DNA of 64,000 nucleotides from Rhabdophis nuchalis. Lineage: Eukaryota; Chordata; Lepidosauria; Squamata; Natricidae. The translations under genes were made by a program, and so were the position numbers. Of the stretch, positions 55,176 to 64,000 are shown in pieces. The stretch spans positions 2,231,001-2,295,000 of the forward strand of contig CM077653.1 of the NCBI GenBank assembly GCA_039707465.1, read 5' to 3'. The notes below the pieces were generated by a model that saw nothing but the letters and a program-made list of their open reading frames with translations, was not told the DNA's origin and did no database searches. Within the stretch, counting starts at the first letter, position 1, and each line of letters starts with the position of its first letter.

Positions 55176-55372
55176 AAAAATAAGAAAGACTGCTCCGAAG
55201 CCATCCGTGAACAGGGCAGGGCTGGACTTCATGCTGCCGCTTTTGGCCACTCAAAGAACCCCTCTGTAAACCGCTTAGAGAGGGCTGTAAAGCACTGTAA
55301 AGCGGTATATAAGTCTAAGCGCTATTGCTATTAATGATCCCAACACTCAAAGCAGAATGTTTCATGGTACAG
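55176..55372 (+). repeat. LINE-type 3' end ('gcggtatataagtc' block)
   Basis: 'aaaccgcttagagaggg', 'aaagcggtatataagtc', 'gctattgctatt' at 55265-55333 is the end of another squamate LINE family. Confidence 0.55.
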
Positions 55373-55486
55373 CAGGGGTCTCCAACCTTTGCAACTTTAA
55401 GTCTGAAGGACTTCAGCTCCCAGAATTCTCCAGCCAGCTTTGCTGAAGTCCTTCAGACTTAAAGTTGCAAAGGTTGGAGACCCCTG
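55373..55486. mobile_element. hAT-like palindromic MITE, CAGGGGTCTCC subfamily
   Basis: 114 bp; 7-of-8 match duplication (tggtacag 55365-55372, cggtacag 55487-55494). Confidence 0.85.
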
Positions 55487-55494
55487 CGGTACAG

Positions 55495-56404
55495 CAATGC
55501 ACGTAACAATAGAGATAATCCTCCCAGCCGTATTGGCTAATGGGGTGATGGGTTTTGAGGATGATGAGCCTAAAATCCCGGCTGTCACCTGTGACTAGGT
55601 ACCTCTGCTTTCTCTAAAAGAAAACAATTCAAAATTCAGGTGCAAACACGGTGTTTAATGATTAACTCTCCGTGGAAATCGCATTCCTCCATAATGTTTA
55701 TGCACCACTTGATTAGGGAGAGCTTACGTAATGGATAATACTGAAAGGCTGGGTGAATCTTCAGAAGGGGGCTGCGTCAGGTCGATGGGGACTCCCTGCA
55801 CCCCCTTCTTCCCAAAATTAGTCAGCCCTGGCTGGCACACTGGTGAGAGACCGACAGGAAATCTAAGGAGTGTTGGCTAGATTAGAAGTATAAAAAAGGA
55901 AAAACATCCAGAAGGCAGATATCTTCGTACTGCTTCCCCGAAAAAATCACCTGGATTTATCTAAGCAGTGGCGAACGTGCTTTTTAAAAATGGGGTAAAA
56001 TCAGCACATCCAGACCAGCCCAAGATGAGACTGAAAGAGGAAAGTTTATTGAGTTTGTGCGAGAACCGAGAGCTGGAGCTTTTAAAGGAATAGTCTTGAA
56101 TGAAAGAGGGCCCTGAGGATGGGAAAGATGGGAGCACAAAGAGAAGTGGGAAGAGAGTGTCCTCGACACGATGACCATGAATTTGGACACATTCCAGGAG
56201 ACAGTGGAGAACGGGGGCAGGAGGGAGGGGGCCGGTGTGCTGTGGTCCATGGGGTCCCAAAGAATGGGGCCACTGAACCACCATCCTAACTTGCATAAAA
56301 CAATACGAGACTGAGCTTAATTAGAGTAATTGGGCTTAATTACCCATTCCCCGCCTCTCCAGCTTAAAACAATAAAGAAATAACAGGTGGTCAAGAAAGG
56401 AAAA
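55495..56404. other. Single-copy region 3' of PTS
   Basis: No gene. On the minus strand AATAAA occurs at 56050-56045 and is a candidate PTS polyadenylation signal (3' UTR about 1.2 kb); low certainty. Confidence 0.35.
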
Positions 56405-56770
56405 TACAGATAGTCCTTGACTTACAACAGTTCATTTAGTGACCGTTCAAAGTTACGACGGCTCTGACAAAATGTGACTTGTGATCGTTTTTTCACCCTT
56501 GTGGCATCGCCAGGGTGCCGTGATCAAAATTCAGGTGCTTGGCATGTGACCCATGGATCGGATATTTATTGACGCAATATTTATGACCGTTGCGGTGTCC
56601 CCTTTTGCGACAAGCAAAGTCAACGGGGAAGCCAGATTCACTTAGCAACGGCCTTACTAATGTAACAACTGCGGCAAGAAAGGTTCGTAAAAACGGGGCA
56701 AAACTCACTTGACCAATGTCTCCCTTAACGACAGAAATTTTGGGTTCCGTCGTGACCGTAACTCAAACTG
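56405..56770. mobile_element. Dispersed element ('agtccttgacttac' family)
   Basis: 'gtgaccgttcaaagttac', 'gacaagcaaagtcaacgg', 'gattcacttagcaacgg' are shared in inverse orientation with 60.17-60.49 kb. Probably a non-autonomous DNA transposon. Confidence 0.6.
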
Positions 56771-57000
56771 CTTGGGACCAGGAAAACTCCCTCCTACAGT
56801 CAAATAAGCCCTGGCTCTTGGGATTTACACACAGGGTTGAAAAAGCAGCAACTTTCTCTTGGAACAGGAACAAGCAGGAAGAAAGAAAGAATTGCTATTT
56901 TTCTTAACTCGGGGTCGAACTGAACGCTTGCATGGCAGGGAGGTTTGGCACCACCCAGCTGCATAAAACACCTGCTTTATAGATCAACTCACTCTCATGA

Positions 57001-57105
57001 GTCGGAGAACCGTTTGTCTGAAGTGGTGTAGGGTTTCCTGTCTAGGCAGGGGGTTGGACTGGAAGACCTCCAAGGTCCCTTCCAACTCTGATATTCTATC
57101 CTATG
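57001..57105 (+). mobile_element. CR1 LINE 3' end
   Basis: 'accgtttgtctgaagtgg', 'gcagggggttggactgg', (ATTCT)-like end. Confidence 0.8.
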
Positions 57106-57246
57106 ATTCTTCAACAAAGAGATCAACATTGACACTCACAAGTCCAACAATGTGGGGTGGGTGGACGGACGGACGGACGGTCGACGGACTGGCTGAGTTA
57201 AGAGCTGTTCGGTGACAATAACAGCCCAAAGGCAACCACAGGTGTC

Positions 57247-57391
57247 TCATTTCTCAGAAGGCACTCCCTCCTCTCCCTTGTAAACCACCACGTTCTTCTC
57301 GGTTTCATAGACTTTGACTTTATGAAGAGCTCCGGTAGGAAGGCGCTTCTGGAGATTGTCCCAGATAAAGACAGCCACGTTTTCAGTAGTA
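57247..57391 (-). CDS. PTS: PTS exon 6 (coding part)
   Basis: Acceptor 'tccctccag' on the minus strand; residues 99-146: [28 protein letters not shown] with E128; extended C-terminus EEGVPSEK then TGA. Confidence 0.95.
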
Positions 57392-60300
57392 CTGGAGGGA
57401 GGGGAAAAACCTTTTTGAGAATTACGCTTCCTTGCTAGTGATATTTTTAATCATTTGCACTGTGGCTGCACCAGAGGGGGAGCAGGGGGAAACCCCTCCT
57501 CCTGCAGCTACGGGGTTTCCTTCCGCAGAGTCTTACACAAGTGAGCGTGTTGAGGTTGCAGGTTTGCGTTGGCCTGGAATTCTAAAACCCAGCTGCGAAA
57601 CACCTTAAAGGCCACCAGGTTGGGATTTCCTGAACCAGTGGAAGACAATCAGTCTTGATTTCCCCAACAGTGAAGAACACTGCTGTTGAAAACCCAAGTT
57701 TCTAGTCCTCCTTGCCACTGGTAGAGGAAATCCCCTTACCCAGCAGGATTTCCCCCTTACGCCACCCTGAGTCCCTTCGGGGAGGTAGGTGCGGGATAAA
57801 AATCAAACAAATTCAAATTCAATTCAAATTCAGCAGGCAGGGAGAAAAAAATAGAGCAATCCTTTACAAGTTTTTTTCCCCTCCTGATGTTACATTAAAC
57901 GTCTGAAATTTAGGCAATTCAGAGTCCTTTAAGAGAGAAAAATCCCTCAAAAGCACTCTCTATACCCCAAGTTCTGGGCATGTAGTGGCTCAGGGGCTAA
58001 GATGCTGAGCTTGTCGATCAGAAAGGTCAACAGTTCGGCAGTTCGAATCCCTAGCACCGCGTAATGGAGTGAGCCTCCGTGACTTGTCCCAGCTTCTGCA
58101 AGCCTAGTTCAAAGGCATGTAAAAAATTCAAGTAGAAAAGCAGGAACCACCTTTGGTGGGAAGGGAACAGTGTTCTGTGCGCCTTTGGCATTGAGTCATG
58201 CCGGCCACATGACCACGGAGACGTCTTCGAACAGCGCTGGCTCTTGGGTTTTGAAAGGGAGATGAGCACCACCCCCTAGAGTCAGGTACAACTAGCACAT
58301 AGGTGTGAGGGGAACCTTTACCTTTTACCCCAAGTTCAGGATTAGAAAAGAGGCCTGCCCAGGGCCAGGAATAGAGTCGCCTACCTGACCACCTCTGCGA
58401 AATAGGGGACGTCTTTATCCAGATTCTTGTGATCGAGTGGTTCCATTATGGCTTCCTAGAAGGCAGAGATGTGAGGCGTTTAGCTCCTTGGAAAACACTC
58501 CAAAGTTAATCAGACGCTTTGGGAGACCGGCCTCATGCGGCAGATAAATATTTGATGGCATGAGTCAAGAGCTCCTCCGGCGTTTTTGCTGAGAAGTGAA
58601 ATCAACCTGTAGCCTTTTCTTGAGTGTTTTCTACTTGGGTAAAAAAATTCCCCCCTCTCCACCCACTGGCAGCCAGCCCTCTCAATTCCTGGCGAACAGA
58701 CGGGGAAGAAATGGAGGGAGTGACAGATTTTATTTTCCTGGGCTCCAAGATCACCGCAGATGGGGGACTGCAGCCAAGAAATTAAAAGAGGCTTGCTCCT
58801 GGGGAGGAAAGCTTTGGCAAATCTAGACAACACACTAAAAAGCAGAGATATCATCCTGCCAACAAAAGTGCTTATAGTCAAGACTATGGTTTTCCCAGTT
58901 GCAATGGATGGCTGTGAAAGGTGGACCATAAGGAAGGCTGAGCGCCAAAGAATGGAGGCCTTTGAACTCTGGTGCTGGAGAAGTCTCCTGCACTGAGTCC
59001 CTTGGACTGCAAGGCCATCCAACCAGTCAGTCCTAGAGGAGATCAACCCTGACTTCTCTTTAGAAGGCCAGATCCTGAAGAGAAACTCAAAGACTTTGAT
59101 GAGAAGGAAGAAGGACTCCCTGGAGAAGAGCCTCATGCTGGGAACGATGGAAGGCAAAAGAAGAAGAAGGGGACGGCAGAGAAGGAGGTGGCTGGATGGA
59201 GTCACTGAAGCAGTCGGCGTGAGCTTCAATGGACTCCAGAGGATGGTAGAGGAGAGGAAGGCCTGGAGGAATGTTGTCTATGGGATTGCGATGGGTCGGA
59301 CACGACTTCTCAATTAACAACAACAACCATCCCCTGCTTTCCCTTGGAGGGTTATGACTTCCCCTTCTTATCTTCCACCCACACGCCTGAAGAAGCTAAA
59401 GTTGTCAAGCTGCTCTCCACACTTCCTGGTGTGCCTTGATTCCCACAGTGGCTCCCCGACTGCCTGGTCAATACCCACAAAGTCCATGCGGCTCATCCCT
59501 GCTGGCAACCTCTGGGATCCAAAGGGCTTCCTTACCTCCATGTAGGCTTTGAGATCCGTCAGGTTGATCACCATCCCTGTCAGAGGATTGATCTAGAAAG
59601 GAAAATACGAAAGGAAAGATTCAGAGTGGGTGTAATAAATAAAATTTGTAATATTTATGCTATTTCTGATAATCTCTTTTGCTGTTTAACAGAGAAAGAT
59701 AAGGTTCCAGAGATGGCTTTATAGAAACTGGAGGGAGATATGGAATGAAGAGATGTTTGGCTCTATTTGGAAAGATAGTGTTGTTGTTATTATTAATTAT
59801 ACTTGCTGGAGGTGAAGGGGGCAGATTTGTTTTTCTATTTGTTTCTTTTTCTGCACTTTTAATTTTAAAAAACATGTTTTCTTTATTCTGTAAATGTAGT
59901 ATACACTTCACTTGTATAATACAATATTTAATAAACTTAGGGGGGGGGGGGAAGAATAGAAAGAAAACCCAAATCTTTAAAATCTGAAAACATTTCTCTT
60001 ACCTCTCCTTGCACAGTCACTTCCACTAGAAGAAATGAAAAGGAGCAAGGAGGAAATATCAGGTTGCAGTTTTGATTTCACATGACGATAATCAGCAAGC
60101 AAATATAATAACAAGCCACATGAATAACTTCCGTCAGGAATTTGAGAAAGCTTCCAGCTTTCCTTTACACAGACAGCCCTCCACTTATGACCACAACCGA
60201 GCCCAAACTTTCCGTTGCTAAGCAAGTCAAGTGAGTTTTGCCTCATTTTACACCCTTCCTTGCTGGAGTTCCTAAGTGAATCTCTGCAGTTGCTAAGTTA

Positions 60301-62592
60301 ATGGCACAGTTATAAAATGAATCTGGCTTCCCCATTGACTTTGCTTGTCAGGTCGCAAAAGGGGATCACAGGACTTCAGAACGCTGCCATCGTCATAAAT
60401 ATGAGTCAGTTACCAAACGTCCAAATTTTGAAGATGTGATCATGGGAATGACTGCAATGACAAAGGCCAGTTGTAAATTTCCTCTTTACGGAGTCCAGTC
60501 TAAGTTGATAACTGGAACCAAAGTTTTAGTTTTCCAAGCTTTTGGGGTGATGATGGGAGCCCACCATCAGGAAACCTCTCTCTCTTTCTCTCTCTCTCCA
60601 GAATATCTCCTTTTTACCACTAAGGTCATTTAGAATGGTCACTCAACCTGTGGTTATTCAACTAGGACTAGCTAGCCAACATCCCAAAGGTGCCTTTTTT
60701 TTTTCAAGAGGCAACTGGACTTTCTGGTTTTTCTTTGAAGTTGTTTCACTTCTCATCCAAGAAGTTTCTTCAGCTCTGGATGGATGGAGGGGAAGGAATG
60801 AAGGAAGTGAGAAAGGGAAGGAGAAAGGATGGAAGAAAGTAAGAAAGGGAAGGAGGGAAGGAAGGACCCTGAAGATACAGATAAACTTGATGACCTACAT
60901 AACTCTCTAAAAGGATGCAAATACCCAGCTGTCTGCAAGGAATATAAATCCTTCCATTCCCCACCATCCAGTCGGAGCTGAAGAAGCTTCTTGGATGAGA
61001 AGGGAAATGTCTTCAAAGAAAAACCAGAAAGTCCAGTTGGCTCTTGAAAATAGCACCTTTGGGACAACCAAGACCTGGAGGATGGAGAACCTCCATAGAC
61101 ATTTAGCTAGCCAATGTAACAAAATTGTTCAGGTAACACTTCTACTTGCAATGAATTAGTAATGGTTGGACGTTGCCATAGGCCAGGGGTCTGCAAAGTT
61201 GGCTCTTTTAAGACTGGTGGACTTCAACTCCCAGAATTCCAACTTTGCAGACCCCTGCCATAGGCCATTCATTATTGATGGTGTTTTGGAAGCAATGTAT
61301 AAAAGCTAGTGGGTTTCAGCAGGTGTGCAAAATGAATAACTGCACGTATTACATCTGTCCCAGGAGTGCAGTTTTCATAGGATGAGGGACCCACGACAGG
61401 TGAGTTTCAATCTCAAAGGCTCATCGCTCTGTGGATGATGGGGCATCAGATCCCCCCTTTTCTCCAGCTTCTCTTGGTTTCAGCGATGGAGGCCATCCCC
61501 ACGTCTCACCTCTGTAGTTGTGGCCGTGGCCGTTGGGGTTGTTACATTTCCCAAAAAGTTTCTGGTTTTCTTCATCGCTCAGCAACGGGCTGCAAGAGAA
61601 GACGGGGGAATTGTGGTCTTAACAATAAAGGCAGGGCTAGTGGTCACGTCTGGCGCAATTGTGTTAATCACCTTGAAAGGCGGACACTCCACAGAGTCCC
61701 TGGCTGGACTTCACCCACCGGACTGGCTGAGCTTCATCGGACCAAGTGGGCTTCATCAGCCGGGACCCCCAACTCAGAGGCCCAACAGAAGGATCCAAAG
61801 CAAGCCAGAGAGGGGCGAAGAGGGACCTGGGCTGGCTTTCCAGAGGGTCCCAAGGCGGGACCAGATCCCTGCATGAGGAAGCTTCACCCTGGGAGATCCC
61901 ACGGCCAGATAAGGAAGGGCTTCCTGACCTGGAGAGCTATGGGGTGTTGGGAGGGGGGTGTCACCCTACCTCTTTGAAGAAGGGGGGGGCGGGGGGGGGA
62001 GACTGCTGGTGGGGAGGGGCAGAGGGGAGGGGTCTGAAGCCCAGGTGGCCCAGCCACTCACCTGGAATGCTCAGAGGGATCCTGCCCTGGTGGGGAGGGA
62101 GGACAGACTAGATGACCTCCAAGGTCCCTTCAGGTTGCATAAAGAAACCTGGACATGGGCAGCACCACCTTCCAGCCTGCTCTCCTCCAAGCATGGGGGC
62201 TGGGACAGCCTAGAGGGGGGGGGCAAGCATGGGGTCGGGGCGCCTAGTGGGCAGGGCTGCCTTTAAGGGGTTCAAAGGCTGAGCCGCCTGGGGGAAGGAG
62301 GGGGGCCTCCCCATTCTTTAAAAGCATGCATAAGAACAGCCACACCTGGGGACCGGGGGGGGGGGCCTCCATGCACGCTTTGCCACCTGCGCCCACCCAC
62401 CCACAAACACACACACCTACCCCGGGGGCGCCCTTTCCCCTCCGGCGCTCTGCACACGCTCAGGAGCCCTCTCTTCCTCCTCTGTGCTCCCCCCCAAACA
62501 AAACGAGCCCCCTCCCCCTCCCGTCACCTGTGCAGCCGGTGGGAGGCGCTGAAAGCCGCGCAGCGAGAGACCCGGGCCCGCGGCGGCGCCAT
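57247..62592 (-). CDS. PTS: 6-pyruvoyl-tetrahydropterin synthase (PTS), six exons
   Basis: Spliced CDS complement of 62528-62592, 61510-61589, 60003-60025, 59536-59592, 58385-58455, 57247-57391 encodes 146 residues (human 145). All introns are GT-AG. PTS forms the second step of tetrahydrobiopterin synthesis, 7,8-dihydroneopterin triphosphate to 6-pyruvoyl-tetrahydropterin, as a zinc-dependent cytosolic hexamer. Zinc ligands H18, H43 and H45, nucleophile C37, D83-H84 and E128 are all visible; the loop is the canonical [12 protein letters not shown]. The start codon has G at -3 and G at +4 within a CpG island. The N-terminal arm is several residues shorter than in human, and the position of the human regulatory Ser19 is alanine. 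It faces PLET1, as in mammals, with the paralogue between. Confidence 0.95.
57757..57840 (+). mobile_element. Short L2-like LINE tail in PTS intron 5
   Basis: 'gccaccctgagtcccttc', 'gcgggataaaaatc' and an AATTC-rich tail. Confidence 0.6.
57975..58335 (+). mobile_element. tRNA-derived SINE in PTS intron 5
   Basis: Forward copy: 'gtagtggctcaggggc', B-box 'cagttcgaatccc', body to 'gaggggaacctttacc'. Confidence 0.85.
58385..58455 (-). CDS. PTS: PTS exon 5
   Basis: 71 nt, residues 76-98 plus part of 99: [19 protein letters not shown] with D83-H84. Confidence 0.95.
58676..59330 (+). mobile_element. BovB/RTE LINE in PTS intron 4
   Basis: The longest BovB piece (655 bp), in plus orientation, antisense to PTS. 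Frames read [12 protein letters not shown], [27 protein letters not shown], then [18 protein letters not shown] and [11 protein letters not shown], ending 'caattaacaacaacaac'. One frameshift. Confidence 0.9.
59536..59592 (-). CDS. PTS: PTS exon 4
   Basis: 57 nt, residues 57-75: [19 protein letters not shown]. Confidence 0.95.
60003..60025 (-). CDS. PTS: PTS exon 3 (23-nt microexon)
   Basis: Encodes VEVTVQGE; acceptor 'catttcttctag', donor gtaag. Confidence 0.93.
60168..60490. mobile_element. Dispersed element in PTS intron 2 (inverse of 56.4 kb)
   Basis: 'gacagccctccacttatg', 'ccccattgactttgcttg', 'atatgagtcagttacc'. Confidence 0.6.
60670..61115. repeat. Fold-back element enclosing a purine tract, PTS intron 2
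   Basis: Left arm 60680-60780 and inverted right arm 60975-61085 ('ttggatgagaagggaaatg'); (GGAA)n at 60790-60870 in the loop. 'tagctagccaa' occurs at both outer edges (about 60669 and 61103), possibly a target duplication. Confidence 0.65.
61184..61257. mobile_element. hAT-like MITE, internally deleted
   Basis: 74 bp: both CAGGGGTCTGC ends but most of one arm lost; exact 8-bp duplication ccataggc (61176-61183, 61258-61265). Confidence 0.9.
61510..61589 (-). CDS. PTS: PTS exon 2
   Basis: 80 nt, residues 22-48: [16 protein letters not shown] then [12 protein letters not shown]37, H43 and H45. Confidence 0.95.
61590..62527. other. PTS intron 1
   Basis: G-rich; a CR1 3' remnant at about 62105-62135 ('gatgacctccaaggtccc'); the 3' half is in the CpG island. 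Confidence 0.6.
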
Positions 62593-62860
62593 GGCAACGG
62601 CTCCTCTCTCGGGCGCCACCGCGCATGCGCAGGGAGGGGACTCCGGCCCCGCCCCTCTGCCCGGGCTTGGGGGGGGAAATGGGGCGGGGCCCGAGCACGT
62701 GGCTGCGGGATGCCCGGGCGCTGGCGCGAGCCTTGGCAACAGAAGCCGGTGCCAAAGTTGGGCCTGCAGCTGGCGTGGCTGCTCCGTCTCTGGGGAGTTG
62801 CAGCGAGCTCCCATGCCACCCGCAGGACCGCCCCAGCCCTGGGCGGAGGCCAGTTGCCCA
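62400..62860. promoter_or_regulatory. CpG island and PTS promoter
   Basis: Dense CpG around the start codon, with a perfect NRF1 motif GCGCATGCGC (62621-62630), an Sp1-type ccccgcccc (62647-62655) and an E-box cacgtg (62696-62701). The start codon itself lies in a half X-box (ttgccatggc on the minus strand). Confidence 0.7.
62528..62592 (-). CDS. PTS: PTS exon 1 (coding part)
   Basis: 65 nt, residues 1-21 ([20 protein letters not shown] then H) plus two bases of S22; donor gtgacg. H18 is the first zinc ligand. Confidence 0.92.
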
Positions 62861-63044
62861 AAGGGGCCAGGCTGACCAGGTGTCCGGCCAAAGGAGGACG
62901 TGCCCTCTTCTTTTTGCCCCCTGGTCTGAAAGTCAAATATTGTCTGGGCTTCGGAGTAGTGCATCTAACTGAGCTTCACCCAAAGTTAACAAGCAGGCCC
63001 TGAAACTGACAAGAGCATAATCAGTGGACAGGCAGAGGGCTTTG
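62861..63044. other. Sequence upstream of PTS
   Basis: No repeat or gene recognised. Confidence 0.35.
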
Positions 63045-63255
63045 GACCAGAGGTGGTATTCTGGGCAGGTTCTGACCAGTAGCAGAAATTTTGAGTAATT
63101 TGGAGAACCGGTAAATGGCACCTCTGACTGGCACCACCCCCATCTATTCCTTGCCTCCCGTAGTCCCAGCTGATCCAGAGGGAATGGGGATTTTGCAGTA
63201 TCCTTCCCCTGCCACGGCCATGCCCAACAAGCCACACCCACAGAACCGGTAATTA
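63045..63255 (+). repeat. Dispersed 'ggttctgaccagtagc' repeat, full copy
   Basis: Ends 'ggggattttgcagtatcc', 'cccctgccacggccatg', 'ccacacccacagaaccgg'. The best single copy of the sequence amplified at 28.7-29.5 kb. Confidence 0.75.
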
Positions 63256-64000
63256 AAAAATGTGAATCCCACCAGTGCTTTTGACTCTTCCCTTCCCCTC
63301 CTTGGCACCTTCCTCCCCCGGATGGGCTTTTCTTTCGCTCCCTTGGCAATTCCTTTATCTGCCATTAGTATAAATGCAAACACACCACTTGATGAGATTG
63401 CCCTTGGCACATTTGACTTGGTTTTGTTTGTTTTATAATGTTGTTAGTTACAAAATTGGTTTCAACAGAGCTTTGTGTGCTGCGTTTAACTTTTAATTGG
63501 GAGCCGCCCACACATCTGGGATCCAGTTGTGGGAGTTGAAGGCAACATATCCTTAGCTTGCCAAAAGGGAGAAATATTATCATAGGCGGTTCAACAGATC
63601 TCCCCATCAGGAAGTCTTCGCTTATATTCAAGTGAAAACTTGGCAACTGCAATTTACACCAGTTGGTTCTGCTCCTGCTTTATGAAATACAATTCCTGAC
63701 CTCCTTCGCGGCGTCTGGAATTCTGGTGTCGTGTGTCTTGTCTCCAGACTGAACTTCTCAAATGCCTTATGAATCCCGAAGGCATCTGCTGGTGACCTGC
63801 ATTATACCCTCGTTTTCGGGAGACCCCTGGGAAGCTTCCCCTCGGAATTGGAGCCTCTTGCCCCACCTGACTGGAAAGCTTCTAAAATGTCCCATAGATC
63901 AGGGGTCTCTCCAAGCGTGGCAACTTGTGGGCTTCAACTCCCATGCTGGCTGAGAATTCTGGGAGTGGAAGTTCACAATTCGTAAACTTGCCAAGGTTTG
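63256..64000. other. Single-copy region with a MITE at the edge
   Basis: No gene recognised to 63890; 63900-64000 begins an hAT-like MITE of the 'gggtctctccaagc' / 'cttcaactccca' type, cut by the window end. Confidence 0.4.

Noticed and set aside
62326..63003. 225-residue plus-strand frame opposite PTS exon 1
   Set aside because: Open because of the GC-rich CpG island; antisense to PTS and without family resemblance.

Overview
The window is vertebrate nuclear DNA, most likely from a squamate reptile and probably a snake. Genes are split by GT-AG introns, and the spaces between them are packed with typical squamate repeats: CR1 LINEs with (ATTCT)n-type tails, BovB/RTE, L2-like and L1 LINEs, tRNA-headed SINEs, palindromic hAT-like MITEs and very many microsatellites. 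No virus, toxin gene or bacterial-type operon was recognised.

Layout. From 1 to about 24 kb I find no convincing gene, only repeats and single-copy stretches, plus one unexplained coding-like patch on the minus strand near 2 kb. At 24.1-30.1 kb lies a four-exon plus-strand gene that I assign to PLET1 (secreted, glycosylated, GPI-anchored surface protein), with a 19-copy minisatellite in its 3' untranslated region. From 30 to 45 kb there are again only repeats. At 45.28-52.68 kb a six-exon plus-strand gene encodes a complete 137-residue paralogue of 6-pyruvoyl-tetrahydropterin synthase. At 62.59-57.25 kb, on the minus strand, is the canonical six-exon PTS gene (146 residues), which starts inside a CpG island.

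From memory, PLET1 and PTS are convergent neighbours in mammals, so the block is syntenic; the extra PTS-like gene lies between them, tail to tail with PTS. All five introns of the two PTS genes fall at equivalent places and in the same phase, and both proteins keep every zinc-binding and catalytic residue. The paralogue differs in the active-site loop (Cys-x3-His-Gly-His instead of Cys-x5-His-Gly-His) and in promoter type: TATA-like with an MITF-type M-box, against a CpG/NRF1 housekeeping promoter for PTS. PTS makes 6-pyruvoyl-tetrahydropterin, the precursor of tetrahydrobiopterin and of pteridine pigments, so a second, perhaps pigment-cell-restricted enzyme is the most interesting hypothesis here.

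The rest of the window is a record of transposition: nested insertions with readable target-site duplications (8 bp for the hAT-like MITEs, 13 bp for an L1, 14 bp for a SINE, 5 bp for a solo LTR), chimaeric tRNA/CR1 SINEs, and tandem arrays that seem to have grown out of dispersed repeats.
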